Origin: Bicyclus anynana
Taxonomy: Eukaryota > Arthropoda > Insecta > Lepidoptera > Nymphalidae
Assembly (NCBI RefSeq): GCF_947172395.1
Contig: NC_069090.1
Span: 15,396,962-15,460,961 of the forward strand
DNA: 64,000 nucleotides
Reading direction: 5' to 3'
The position numbers and the translations under genes were made by a program. Below, piece after piece: positions 53,123 through 64,000 of this stretch (position 1 is its first letter; the number at the start of each line of letters is the position of its first letter). The notes beneath the pieces were generated by a model, which was not told the DNA's origin, made no database searches, and worked only from the letters and a program-made list of their open reading frames with translations.

Positions 53123-53777
53123 GTAAGCATCCGTTCTTAGGTCACATCCGATCGTATAGGCGATCATATAGGCGAGCCAATCTTACATAATTGAAAAAAA
53201 AAATTCGGCGCCTGCTTCAAATTTTACGGCAGAACTCCTCAACAGTGTCGCTACAAAACCGACCTAATACGGCATCATCAAGTTAATAATATTTTTTCAC
53301 AAACAAATTAGCTGATTAAACCTAATGTTGGTATTGGTAGCACCATGAAATGAATTAAAAACCAAAAAAAATAATCATCAAAGTATTTAAAAAATTATGC
53401 GATTTAATAAAAATTATCAACGCCATCTTGTAATATTTTTGTAGTACCTCAAGACACTAATAGATGGCACCAGCATACAAATATCGTCGTTCGTTATGAA
53501 AGTATAGGCACTTTGTGAAATCAACCAAATTGTTCCGTGTAAAACTGATGACCTAGTTGCTATGTATAGCTATCTCATTCTAATCCAAAGTAATCTTCGT
53601 AGTTTCGTATGGTCTCGGTATCTTTCGGAACTACTTAAAGATTAGATTATTTTTATTACACCGTGCATGGCTCAAGAAGTAGTTATTGGATAACATTATA
53701 GTCTACCATTCTAGTGACAAGGCAGCAAAGAGTACATTATTAATAAAAATTAGTACGAGGCATTATTATTGAATACT
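53123..53777. other. noncoding, no gene seen
   Basis: Contains a direct pair GATCGTATAGGCGATCATAT near 53150; otherwise nothing recognised. Confidence 0.35.
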
Positions 53778-53985
53778 AGTAGACGCCGCGCGGTTTCACC
53801 CGCGTGGTTCCCGTTCCCGAAGAATACGCGGATAAAATATAGCCTATAGCCTTCCTCGGTAAATGGGCTATCTAACACTGAAAGAAGTTTTCAAATCGCA
53901 CCAGTAGTTCCTGAGATTAGCGCGTTCGATCAATCAAACAAACAAACAAACTCTTCAGCTTTATAATATTAGTATAGATTGTAAT
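53778..53985 (-). repeat. Helitron-like copy
   Basis: ACTAGTAGACGCCGCGCGG start through AATATTAGTATAGA end, so the hairpin end is on the left. Confidence 0.7.
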
Positions 53986-54109
53986 TGCAATGGTAATACA
54001 GAGGTCAATTCTGTATATGAAATGCTTACATTTCCAAAATAACTATCAGGGGTTACTAGTGATCGATAGGTAGGTACTGATGCCAAAAATGCAATCAGTA
54101 AAATTTCCG

Positions 54110-54412
54110 TCTGTCTGTCTGTATGTTCGTTTTAGAAACAAAAGCTAATCGACGGATTTTAACGAAACTTTGTACAATTGTTCTTTATTCAATTTATAGT
54201 ATACCTACCTACTTACTTTTCATCACGCTACGATCAATAAGCAGTGAAGGGACATGTTGGGAAAACGGGAGAAGTTCCTTACTCCATTTTTTAAGCTTCC
54301 GTCGCGTGTGCAACCTTAATGGGTAGGGTAAGGGTAGGGTAGAGTAGGGTAGGGGTAGTTGAAAGTTTACATCGACTTTCACGCGGACGAAGTCGCGGGC
54401 GTATGCTAGTAG
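54110..54412 (+). repeat. Helitron-like copy with short GGGTA array
   Basis: CCGTCTGTCTGTCTG, TTTTAACGAAACTTTGTA, GGGTAGGG units at 54318-54360, terminal ACGCGGACGAAGTCGCGGG and GCTAG. Confidence 0.65.
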
Positions 54413-54955
54413 AAAATAAAATAAAGGAAAACCATTTAAATCTCTCTTCGATGATCCTAGTCTAAAATAGAATGCGCTAATTTTCTATAGACTAAACTAC
54501 CTACTTATTGTCTAGTCTTTACGAGTAGGTAGGTACCTACTTTTAAGTTATACCTACCTAACTGTCGTCATCTGACAACGTCATATTGGCGTATAAAACA
54601 CCCCGTTAACTCGGGCGTTTTAGAAGAGCCCGTGAACGCCAGACTTTCGTCATTTTATAAAAGCTGAAAGTTCGTCAGCTCATGCTACTACCATAAGTAC
54701 GGTAGCCAATTCTGGAGTTTGGACCGTGGTGGCTTTTAGAGGTAGCAGGTTTTAAGCATCCAGACCCTCAACCGTCTAAGTACCTGTTTTGAAGCAGGAA
54801 TACCCTAGTTAAAAACCTTGTGCACGCCACTGTGTATAGCCCGCTAACTCTAACTAACTCTAACTGGAGCAGCGCGGTAAGTGCACACGCCTATGATGTG
54901 AGGTCACCTTTAGGTTGGTGGACACGGGAGTCAGAACAGCACTATAAATGGTAGG
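54413..54955. other. unclassified noncoding
   Basis: CACCCCGTTAACTCGGGCGT at 54600 and the end of a MITE (TTGTGCACGCCACTG at 54820-54834) are visible. No gene. Confidence 0.35.
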
Positions 54956-55870
54956 GGTCCATGATGACTAGGTTTGAATATATTGATTTTTATGATACAT
55001 TCGGGTAAATAAGGTCAATGTTAACTTATTTATACATAAAAAGCAAAGATTGCCTAGATATTTGCAAAATAAATCCAATATATAAAATTCTCGTGTCACG
55101 GTTTTTGTTGCCATACTCCTCTGAAACGGCTTGACCGATTTTGATGAAATTTTTTGTGCTTATCCGGTATCTATGAGAATAGGCCAACATCTATTTTTTA
55201 TATGACACTCGCAAATAACGTAGCTTTTTATTGGTAAAACAATTTTCCAAGGTAGGATAGGGAAGTGGTAGGGTAGGAGTAGAATAGGGGTGGGATAGGG
55301 GTAGGGTAGGGGTAGGGTAGAGCTGGGTTGGGGTAGGGTAGGAATTAGGTTAAGATAGGGGTAGGGTAGAGTATGGGTAGGGTAGGGTATGGTAGGGCAG
55401 GGTAGGGATTAGCATAGGATAGGGGTAGTTGAAAGTTTACATCGAGTTTCACGCGGACGAAGTCGCGGGAGTCCGCTAGTAAGAATATAAAATTTTAAAA
55501 TCTATTAAAAATCATTTATCGTAATTAGATAAAAATTCATACAGTTTTAGCTTCCTTACATTAAATGTGACATTTTTAATATATGAACTATAAACATAAA
55601 CGCACAAATAACAAAGATATTAGTAATTTGGTTAGACCGCCCATACAAATCTAACGATCATTATGTACCTACGACGTCATTAACTCGTACCATTTTGTAT
55701 GGGGCGTTTTTCAGGGATCCGCGGCAACGCCGCAAATCTGACCATTTAAATCCCTGTAGCTCCGAAAGTAATGATCGCAGATACCCTGTTACTATTCCTA
55801 ATAGCATACTCGTAATTGATATACAATTTAATGGACATGGATATACAATTTAAAAAACTGTCATCATCCC
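54956..55870. mobile_element. second AGGGATGATGAC-type MITE, interrupted
   Basis: Reverse-complement copy of 18263-18735, with ends CCATGATGAC and GTCATCATCCC. It is split by a Helitron-like copy with a GGGTA array at about 55080-55482. Confidence 0.75.
55080..55482 (+). repeat. Helitron-like copy with GGGTA array inside MITE
   Basis: TCGTGTCACGG start region, CTTGACCGATTTTGATGAAA, GGGTA-type array 55255-55430, terminal hairpin ACGCGGACGAAGTCGCGGG and TCCGCTAGT. Confidence 0.7.
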
Positions 55871-55871
55871 C

Positions 55872-56200
55872 TTTATGGACCTGCCAATACATAAGTTTAA
55901 GCAATGTGTTAATATACTTTTACTTATAGCTCAACGAGTTGCGAAGCTGAAGGCGGGGCACATAGTTCGAAGAGCCGATGGACGTTGGGGTCCCAAAGTA
56001 CTGGAATGGCGACCCTGCACTAGTAGGCGCAGTGTTGGTCGACCTCCCACCAGGTGGAGATCAAGCGAGTCGCAGAAATTTGCTGGATGCAGGTGGCTCA
56101 GTATCGTGATGTTTGGAAGTCCCTACAAAAGGCCTATGTCCTGCAGTGGACGTCCATCGGCTGACATGATGATGATGATGATGATGATGACGACATTTAC
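55872..56200 (+). repeat. LINE 3'-end fragments
   Basis: A short Jockey/CR1-like piece (GGACCTGCCAATACATAAG) is followed by an RTE 3' end: AHIVRRADGRWGPKVLEW and GRPPTRW motifs, then GATGATGATG tail. Same RTE family as 48280-48715. Confidence 0.7.
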
Positions 56201-56234
56201 TTAGTCGTGGTTGGGTCATAATTGATGAGTTTCA

Positions 56235-56472
56235 TAATCACATTAATATTATAAAGGCGAAAAATTGTGTGGAAGTGTGTGTGTAAATATATATGTTTGT
56301 TCATCTTTTACGCTGCGGCTCCTGAAGCGATTTGGCTGAAATTTAGAATGGATTTAGATTTAGATTTTACGCTGGATTAACACATACTCTTCATTCCGGA
56401 AAAATCCATGGTTCCCGCGGGATTTGTGACAAACTGAATACCACGCGGACGAAGTCGCGGGCGCCCGCTAGA
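56235..56472 (+). repeat. Helitron-like copy
   Basis: TTAATATTATAAAGGCGAA, CTCCTGAAGCGATTTGGCTG, CCATGGTTCCCGCGGG, ending CCACGCGGACGAAGTCGCGG and CCCGCTAG. Confidence 0.7.
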
Positions 56473-56660
56473 CGCCGTAAAGATGAAGGCCAATCTACCT
56501 TCATACAAGAAGTAAAACTAAAAAAAAATTAATGATGTTAACAATTGTAAATTAGGTATTGTATGATTTTTTCAAAAGGGCAACTGTTGAGTTTCTTGCC
56601 GACACTTCTCAGGAGAACCTGCCTTCCGATACTAAGCTTACTTAAATTAATTTTGAATTT
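56473..56660 (+). repeat. LINE 3'-UTR fragment
   Basis: AAGAAGTAAAACTAAAAAAA and CAACTGTTGAGTTTCTTGCC match the 3' end of 45760-46400 in reverse orientation. Confidence 0.65.
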
Positions 56661-56785
56661 ATTTGAGCAGCGTAGAGGGGATAAACACCAAATTCATAAT
56701 TCCTCCATTTTAAGTTAGTGACTAACACAAAATTAATAAAATAACATGGATAAAACACGATGACAGCTTCATACCATCATCATTT

Positions 56786-56975
56786 TTGGCTGGTGGGAGG
56801 CTTCGGCCGTGGCTAGTTACCACCCTACCGGCAAAGACGTGCCGCCAAGCAATTTAACGTTCCGGTACGATGTCGTGTAGAAACCTAAAGGGGTGTGGAT
56901 TTTTATCCTACTCCTAAAAAGTTGGCCCGCTTCCATTTTAGATTGCATCATCACTTACCATCAGACTTCCTAACC
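56786..56975 (+). repeat. SINE family 1, headless
   Basis: GGCTGGTGGGAGGCTTCGG to TTACCATCAG, as in the full copy at 46620-46800. Confidence 0.8.
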
Positions 56976-57960
56976 CCGCCGGTGACGCCGTGAATAGTTC
57001 CGCAAGGAGCTCTCGGCACCTACTCAGACAGAAAAAAAAATATCTTTAACCGCCTGCATCCAGAGTTTGACTTGACGTCAGGTCACGGTAGGTAATATCG
57101 ACAATCACATCATTTACTGTTATCCGAGGAAGTACTACAGCCATTGCTAATGTCTAAATACGGGGACATAAGGCTTAAGTCCCAACACCAGGCGAATGGT
57201 CACAGGGCAGTATTTCTCTGTATAGTTCAACATCAGATGAGTCACCCTGTTTGGTTCGTCCTATAAAATTTATTCGTCATGACACTTCCTCTACGATATC
57301 ACGATTAAATATGCATAGGCTGTAGACCGTGGATATCTCTATAATTATTATTGTGCTTACTTAGGTGTGGAAAATCCCGCCAATTTGGCTAGCGAACTAT
57401 GGTCAGAATCTCTCATTAAAATAAAGGAGAGAAGAGTTGTGTTGTGTTCAGTATCAGTGATGATGGATTGATGTGAAATAAGGACCTATTAGTCAATTGA
57501 AATATTTTTAATTGCCTACGTAAACTTTTACTTCCGTTGTTAAATAATAAGTAAAAAAAGATCTTCCAGGAATCCATTTAAAAACATTTTGTTTGCTGTG
57601 GTTAGCTGTAATTTCTCACTTGTCAATGTATTATTTTTCTTCACTGACGTTTGTAGTTTGAATTGATCACAAAAGAATTTATTCATCTAAGCACTGACAT
57701 AGGTCAATGCTTATAACTATCTATACTATAGCATTATTATCATGTATTTAGTAGAACATAATTGATAACACACATTTAGATAAGCTGCAAGGTACAAAAC
57801 TTATGCATTATACACTTAGACTTCATAACAGGTCATTAACAATTGCTGATTTCACTGTTGGAACATAACATCTTTTTATCATAACATACTGGCCTGCTGA
57901 GACGCAAATAAAAAAAAAAAAGAACGTCATCCAAATTCGAAACGCTGAAGTTTATCGATT
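56976..57960. other. noncoding, few repeats
   Basis: No gene found. Repeat density drops compared with the left side. Sequence may be upstream regulatory DNA of the possible first exons to the right. Confidence 0.35.
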
Positions 57961-58460
57961 CGTTTGTTAAGTATCCTCAGTCCAAAACGCTGTGACGGAG
58001 AGTAGATTGTGGTTTGTTGTACGAAATAGTTTAGAATTAAGCTTAAAGTGCGTAGGATCTGCGCTCACGGACACAACCGGAATTTATATTTAGAACGCGC
58101 GGCAAATGAATAAAAAATCACGATACGTGCAGCCCGCGCGGACGTCGGACGTCGAATAATTTGAATTTTCAAGGTGTCTGCATTGGTAGCGCGCTAGCGG
58201 TGGGGCGTTGGCGACTGGCGTGCATCGACCGCCCTGCACACCGCTTCGTCTTGCTCCCTGTCGCCTGTTCCTATCGATTCCGAACAGTTTCATCGAGGCC
58301 CGACACTGCGAGAGGCGAAAACGATAATGTCGAACAAAGGACTAGAAACTGAACATGTTTGTTGAACATTGGAAAAAACTGTACAGAACTCGGAGTGTTC
58401 GGTAGCTGTGTATAAAATTGACGATAATTTTTATCCGTTTTTAGCTTATACCGCGCCAGG
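57961..58460 (+). promoter_or_regulatory. possible GC-rich leader exon 1a
   Basis: 58080-58350 is locally CpG- and GC-rich (GACGTCGGACGTCG, GGTAGCGCGCTAGCGG), and the block ends with a good donor GCCAG|GTCAGTG at 58460. No coding frame fits well. Reads as a noncoding first exon of a plus-strand gene lying beyond the window; unproven. Confidence 0.3.
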
Positions 58461-58834
58461 TCAGTGAAAATTTGATTAAAAAAATATACCTACGCAATAT
58501 GTTCTTACCTCTAATGTACTTTGGACGAGCAGGCTAGTGGAATATTCCATTCTCTTGCAACATAACCAAATGCGGCCGCCTTTGTCTCATTGCCTGAGCC
58601 TAGCGTTTCGTTTCGTTACAATATGGATCGTGAACGAGTTGCCCAAGTAATTTGATTTTACGAAGATTGTATTCGTTAGGTAAAACGTATGAACTCGGTT
58701 TAACTAACTACTAGCTAGTCTAAATAATGGTAATTTTACACTTGATGATTGCTTACAGCTACTAAAATATGTTTTCTTTTCGAATTTATAAGCTGCATTT
58801 GGATTCAAGTGTTACGTAACTAATTAAAACCACA

Positions 58835-58852
58835 ATGGCTTGGAATGAAAAG
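58835..58852 (+). CDS. speculative micro coding exon
   Basis: CCACAATGG context, six codons MAWNEK, then a strong donor AAG|GTACGT. Could be an alternative coding first exon. Very short, so chance cannot be excluded. Confidence 0.2.
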
Positions 58853-59280
58853 GTACGTTGATAATATTAATAAATAGCTTAGCTCAAATACTTACTGGTA
58901 GGTATAGGTATGCACATAACCTGTATATCATCATGGATATTGCAAAATTGTGTAAAATAACTAAAAACTAAGAACAAAAGAAAAGAGAAAGACAAGACAA
59001 AACAATCAAGCCGGCCAACTTATAATAAACGTTTAACGTTCAGAAAGTAGGTAATCAAAATACTTAGCTGAACTCCGTACAGCTTTAAACAATTACATTT
59101 AAATAAGTAAGTACCTACTAAAATCATATTTTATTAAATAATTATGTATTTATAAATATCTAAAAAAAACAAATTGAAATTAATATTCTGCGCTTACGAT
59201 AATAATGCATTAAAATAATGGCATCCATATAATTTTTGGCATTACGAAATATGAATACGAATTATGCATACACAAAAGTA

Positions 59281-59686
59281 GCTATATAGAGTACAGACAG
59301 CGCTCAGCATTCTCGTCACTCGGCAGTCGGCAGGACAGACAGAGCAAGCAATAGTTTACTGTTTATCCGCGCGCAGGGAGAGGTCGCCACCCGCCCGTCG
59401 CGCTCTTGTGGCCGCGTAGCGCGAACCTCGTCGCCATTTTGTCGTTCATTTCGTACGTCGCAACGAAAGGGGAGACTCGACCGACGGCGCTGGCGCGTTC
59501 GTGTAAAAATTGAAGCAGTATCAAGACAAACGTGATCTCCATAGTCCATAGTCGTATAGAAGAACTTGTGATTACGGATCAATAGTCTTACATTGCTAAT
59601 TGCTATTAACAATGTATAACAGTGTTATTAATTAATGCGTGAATATCACGTAGGTACTTCAAGACTGTGTTAAGTGTGTATAGATT
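59281..59686 (+). promoter_or_regulatory. possible core promoter and leader exon 1b
   Basis: A CTATATAG TATA-like box at 59282 is followed about 25-35 bp on by initiator-like TCAGCA/TCACTC, then a CpG-rich leader (59310-59500) with a donor ATT|GTAAGT at 59687. Suggests a TATA-containing promoter with a noncoding leader of about 375 nt. No transcript evidence available. Confidence 0.35.
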
Positions 59687-61358
59687 GTAAGTAATTTTTC
59701 TTTATATATATATGATTTTGACCATTTTCATGTGGTTTTCTCTTTCTTCTACTTTAAAATATGTTAACCTTCTACCTACTTCGTAGGTATTTAGTGAGTT
59801 CTGTTATGCGTGGCCAGTGGCGTCGCGAAATATTCATGATCGGATGTTGCGTCGCAGTAGGAGTTTCCGATGATAACCGAACATTGCCGATGCGGTACCG
59901 AATACGCGCTGCAGTTTCTAGTGTTGCCATACTTACTTAATAAAAAGGTTGGTCATCGAATAATTTGTGGTAGATATTCTGTAAATCTATATTTATCTAT
60001 TTAAATAAAACAAAATGATTACCTATTCAAGTGTCTCTAATACAAGGCATCAAAAGTAAATTACAAACTACTATTTTCAATAGTGCCGTGATTGTACATA
60101 AGTACATACGACAATTTATTATTGCGTGATTCCTTTTTGTTAACTTTGAACTTACAGTAGGTACCTGAGACGAACGACAAAGAACAATAATTTTACTTCA
60201 TGGAAGTAGTCTTTAGTTTTTGAAATGACAATTGTATTTTATATTTTTCAAGTCTCTTATGTCCTTTTCTCCTACGTTCTTTTGTGTGCACTTGTGGTAG
60301 TTTAGGTTTTTTATAATAAGTATTTCAAAATGGAGCATCATTACTCACCGGAAGGGAGAGTGACATAAGGCACCTCGCTTTTTAGACTTATTGTTTTGTT
60401 TACCTATTGATTGTATTTTTGGGCAGATATTCTTCATTGCCTTGCTACCAATTTTTAGAATATCCGTTTGTTTTTGAACTGACAACTATCTAGGTGCCTA
60501 TTTGATACTTTAGTAGGAAGAGACCTAATTGGTCTCTCTTTTTTTCTAATTTGATCTTCTCATTTTAATTAATCATACTTGAAAATAAAATGATTGAATA
60601 AATTATATTTCTCAAGTTTATTTACCTAATAAATAAAATTTATTTTGTTTCAAGTAGGCTAAGCGCTTTCAACAAGTCAAGCCAAATATTTTAAAAGTAC
60701 CCACAAACGTTTCTGGTCGTCTAATTTAGAAAGTCTTTAGTTTTTGATTAAAATTGTCATAAATGCAAACTTAGGTATGTAGGTATACGTTATGCAGAAT
60801 CTGTACCACTATAACTAAAGTTAGTTGTAAGTGTAGTACAGATTAAAGGACGTATAACAAAAAGCGTTTGGTCTATTTTACTATAACACAATATAATAAA
60901 AGAAGGTCTTTGCGACGTCTATTGTCTGTGCCTTCCAAAACACAAAAGCGACCAGTCCAAACGTAAACCGGTTTTAAAGATTTCTTTTCTATGTCTACCT
61001 AAACATCGTTTGTATACTTTGGAAGTCTGTCTGTGGTAGACAAGCGTGTTGGTGTATAAAACTGAAGTATCGTTCTCTAACCGCGCTACAAACCTTCAGT
61101 TTTAACTGTACAGTTTTGTTTTATCGAAATTTCATTCAAAATCGTTAGAAAGTTTTAAGAACTTTACAGTTCAAACGGATGGACTCTATTACACACGGCA
61201 AATTGAACTGAATAGTTCAACTACAATTAAAACTACAAGTCCTATACTATAACGACTTTTAGTTTTACTCACAAACGCGCTTGGTAAACGAAGTTCCTGG
61301 ATTAGATTGACTGTTCTTATAAAATTATTTATACTTCTCTTTGTTGAAGTTATATCTT
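59687..61358. other. possible intron, no exon seen
   Basis: AT-rich with little repeat content apart from a LINE tail fragment at 60625-60680 (TTTGTTTCAAGTAGGCTAAG). I find no exon. Confidence 0.35.
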
Positions 61359-61680
61359 ATAGGTTTCCAATCTTATAGGTTTCCATATCTTGTAGGTTTC
61401 TATATCTTGTAGGTTTCCATCCCTGTCATACACATAAGAACTCGTACCGTTTCTCGAGACGTGAATGACATTTCCTTAAGCGTTTCTCTTCATCGTATCC
61501 CATACGCATGGCTAGGCTATGTAACTCTCCTGAAGTCTGCGTTTCCTAATTCTTACTTTGGGCATCTCTTACAAGAGGCAATCTTGCAATATTGCCTCTC
61601 GTTCCACCTTAGGCCACCTCTACACTATCATATTTGATCGTGGTCAAGCGTGAGCCTAATCCATGTAAAAAAACTAGGTA
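61359..61680 (+). repeat. 17-bp tandem repeats and dispersed repeat
   Basis: Four units of CTTATAGGTTTCCA/CTTGTAGGTTTCTA at 61359-61425 lead into the dispersed repeat also at 14690-14935 (CGCATGGCTAGGCTATG, GTGAGCCTAATCCATG). Confidence 0.6.
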
Positions 61681-61914
61681 CGTACAAAGTTAAAGATGAT
61701 GATTTGTGATTTGTCTACGTCGGCACGTCTGTTCATGCTATATAGAGAGCATTGTCAAGTAATAATTATTATCTTTTAATTCTCCAGTAATAGTAATCTT
61801 CATAACACGGAAATATTGAAATTTTAAAGTATACTTTGAAATTATAAAACAAAATTGAAAAGGCATCTAGGCCACCTCTATGTACTCATCATTTTTGACG
61901 AGCCGAGTACGTCG

Positions 61915-62095
61915 TACTAGTAGATGCTTCGCGGTTTCACCCGCGTAATTCCCGTTCCCGTGGGAATACGGAGATAAAATATAGCTTATGACACTCGCTA
62001 ATATCGTGGCTTCTGTTGGTAAAAGAGTTTTTAAAGTAGATTCAGGGATTACCCCTTTATAATCTTAGAAACTTTACCTCTTTAATATTAGTATA
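61915..62095 (-). repeat. Helitron-like copy
   Basis: ACTAGTAGATGCTTCGCGG start, CGTTCCCGTGGGAATACGG, ending AATATTAGTATAAAT. Confidence 0.65.
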
Positions 62096-62470
62096 AATAA
62101 TATAAACTCAAGCCTGCTTTAGTAGACAAAATACATACTAACTGCTGTGGTTATTTTTGCTGTCAAGCAGTATTGCCGTGACCTTGTCTGAAAGGCATGA
62201 TTGGCGGTGTAATTACTAGCACATGAATCTAAACACTTGTTGACCATCCAATAAGCCCACGTGCCTGCAGTGCTAACGGCTTGACATCCGATGGAACTGC
62301 GATGTGTATGACATCATTTACATCGCGTCCATCACACGATCAGTTTAATTGGGTGGTGAGTGGCTAGCATTTTCCTCTGGTTGATGGCTACATCGTGGCA
62401 CTTTGTTAGACATGTTCTTTGCATGCCCTGCTATTTTCGCTATGTCCTTTGATTATTATGTCGTCGTCGT
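62096..62470. other. noncoding, no gene seen
   Basis: Mixed-composition sequence without repeats or frames I can recognise. Confidence 0.35.
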
Positions 62471-62474
62471 TATC

Positions 62475-62690
62475 AACCCATATTCGGCTCACTGCTGAGC
62501 TCGAGTCTCCTCTCAGATTGAGAGGGGTTAGGCCAATAGTCCACCACGCTGGCCCAATGCGGATTGGCAGACTTCACACACGCAGAGAATTAAGATAATT
62601 CTCTGGTATGCAGGTTTCCTCACGATGCTTTTCCTTCACCGTTAGAGACACGTGATATTTAATTTCTTATTTATTATTATGCACTCGTAC
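62475..62690 (-). repeat. SINE family 2, partial
   Basis: CCCATATTCGGCTCACTGC, CCAATAGTCCACCACGCTGG, CACGTGATATTTAATTTC. The tRNA-like head is missing. Confidence 0.75.
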
Positions 62691-62801
62691 TAAAAAAATA
62701 TCTCAGATTTTAGTCCGATCTTCTAACCGCAGTAGCTTTGAGGCTTACGACTGTTATAGTTTTAATCAATATCTTTTTGTCTCTATCTTTTATCTTTGAG
62801 G

Positions 62802-63115
62802 ACCTCCGTAGCGCAGTGGTATCGCGGTGGATTTACAAGACGGAGGTCCTGGGTTCGATCCCCGGCTGGGTCGATTGAGGTTTTCTTAATTGGTCTAGGT
62901 CTGGCTGGTGGGAGGCTTCGGTCGTGGCTAGTTACCACCCTACCGATAAAGACGTACCGCCACGCGTTTTAGCGTTCCGGTATGATGTGTAGAAACCAAA
63001 AGGGGTGTGAATTTTCATTCTCCTCCTAACAAGTTAGTCTGCTTCCATCTTAGATTGTATCATCTCTTACCATCATGTGAGATTGTAGTCAAGGGCTAAC
63101 TTGTAGAGAATAAAA
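62802..63115 (+). repeat. SINE family 1, full length
   Basis: Head GACCTCCGTAGCGCAGTGG, box B GGTTCGATCCCCGG, body GGCTGGTGGGAGGCTTCGG and an A-rich tail. Confidence 0.88.
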
Positions 63116-63119
63116 AATA

Positions 63120-63590
63120 ATCTTTAACTAGCGGACGCCCGTAATTTGGTTTGCTATGGGAACTCGTTACTTCGGCTTCGTCCTTAGCGTACGTCCACTA
63201 ACTATAAACTCCATACCTCCTTTTCAAATTTTATCTTTGTATGTTATGTAGTTTTAGAGATTTCGTGATGTGACCTTTCGCTTTTATATATTTAGAAGAT
63301 TTAGATAGCCGAAGGTCTTTCTTATGAGAGGGCTATAAAGATACATCTTTGAGCTTATAATTTTTTTTAAAAGAATATTTACCATATTTATACTAATATT
63401 AAAAAACTGAAGAGTTTGTTTGTTTGTTTGATTGAACGCGCTAATCTCTGGAACTACAGGTCCGATTTAAAAAATTCTTTCAGCGATAGATAGCCCATTT
63501 ATCGAGGAAGGCTATAGGCTATATATTATCCCTGTATTCCTATGGGAACGGAAACCACGCGGGTGAAACCGCGCGGCATCAGCTAGTCTT
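63120..63590. repeat. Helitron-like copies
   Basis: An ACTAGCGGACGCCCG end at 63127 in minus orientation, then a plus copy 63385-63587 from ATACTAATATT.AAAAACTGA to GCGGCATCAGCTAGT. Confidence 0.6.
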
Positions 63591-63619
63591 TTATAATATG
63601 ACCAATATTCCCATTCAAC

Positions 63620-63737
63620 TAACTAGTCGGGAAAGACTGCTAGGAGTGGGTTCGATAATAGACCAACCGGGCGGGGATCGAACCGCCACCCCTCGGTGAT
63701 GAGTCCAACCGCTCTTACCGTTGAGCTATTGAGGCTT
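63620..63737 (-). repeat. tRNA-derived SINE, family 5
   Basis: Minus strand reads GCCTCAATAGCTCAACGGTA (box A) and GGCGGTTCGATCCCCGCC (box B), then GGTCTATTATCGAACCC and CTAGCAGTCTTTCCCGAC. Not a tRNA gene: the anticodon arm and acceptor stem do not pair cleanly and a SINE body follows. Confidence 0.65.
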
Positions 63738-63822
63738 TACCACGATGCGGATCAGTGGACGCACTTGTATATACTCTCTATATAAAGAATACTAAAATAC
63801 GTTTGATGCGATACGTGCGATC

Positions 63823-63891
63823 AGCGGCGTGCACTTCATACATGCATTACAGTACTGCATACCCGGATCGACAACTTTATGCACGTCACTG
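63823..63891. mobile_element. short MITE, GTGGCGTGCAC family
   Basis: CAGCGGCGTGCACTTCATAC and TATGCACGTCACTG are inverted ends; same family as 26515-26633 and 49204-49354. Confidence 0.65.
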
Positions 63892-63951
63892 CGTGTGATA
63901 CGTACCTCGTACCATGCGAGTGGACGCCTGCTATAAAGGGGAACAATTCTA

Positions 63952-64000
63952 TTGGTCCAGGTCTGGCTGGTGGGAGGCTTCGGCCGCGGATAGTTACCAC
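63952..64000 (+). repeat. SINE family 1, cut by window end
   Basis: TTGGTCCAGGTCTGGCTGG and GGAGGCTTCGGCCG match the SINE body. Confidence 0.75.

Noticed and set aside
63655..63735. Candidate tRNA gene on the minus strand
   Set aside because: Boxes A and B are present, but the acceptor stem does not pair well and a SINE body follows, so it is a SINE head.

Overview
This is a eukaryotic, AT-rich, repeat-dense window with intron-containing genes, most likely from a moth or butterfly (Lepidoptera). I infer the order from the many tRNA-derived SINEs with GGTTCGATCCC B boxes, the very common repeat ending in an ACGCGGACGAAGTCGCGGG hairpin plus CTAG, the RTE- and Jockey/CR1-type LINE debris, and a local expansion of insect-type GMC oxidoreductases. 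The species cannot be fixed from the sequence.

The functional core is four paralogous three-exon genes for secreted or membrane-anchored FAD-dependent GMC oxidoreductases (glucose-dehydrogenase-like). GMC-A (minus, 7775-4892) and GMC-B (plus, 13281-16554) form a head-to-head inverted pair. GMC-C (plus, 19765-22365) and GMC-D (plus, 47424-50952) form a direct pair about 25 kb apart. All share one architecture: a 112-nt first exon coding a hydrophobic N-terminus, a 134/137-nt second exon coding the GxGxxG dinucleotide fold, and a long third exon with both GMC signatures and the active-site region. A and B keep the expected His and Asn catalytic residues. C keeps His but has Ile for Asn, and D has lost both. 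A has gained a Pro-Thr-Lys-rich tail from a microsatellite.

Between C and D lies a nested set of transposons. The 3' flank of GMC-C is split by about 12.1 kb (22385-34524). The outer layer is a foldback-type element with a 130-bp minisatellite. Inside it sits a full-length PIF/Harbinger-type element (Harb-1, 23346-34285) with a CTG target duplication. Inside that sits a complete but decayed DIRS-type tyrosine-recombinase retrotransposon (23644-28370). A second full-length Harbinger copy (Harb-2, 34731-41321, also with CTG duplication) lies immediately downstream, inserted into a SINE; it preserves the empty DIRS site. Both Harbinger copies carry a decayed HARBI1-like transposase on the minus strand and two conserved short exons of unknown function on the plus strand.

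The remainder is dispersed repeats: several SINE families, Helitron-like elements with GGGTA arrays, MITEs and LINE fragments. The right end (about 57.9-59.7 kb) is locally GC-rich, poor in recognisable repeats and has good splice donors; it may hold alternative first exons of a plus-strand gene that continues beyond the window.
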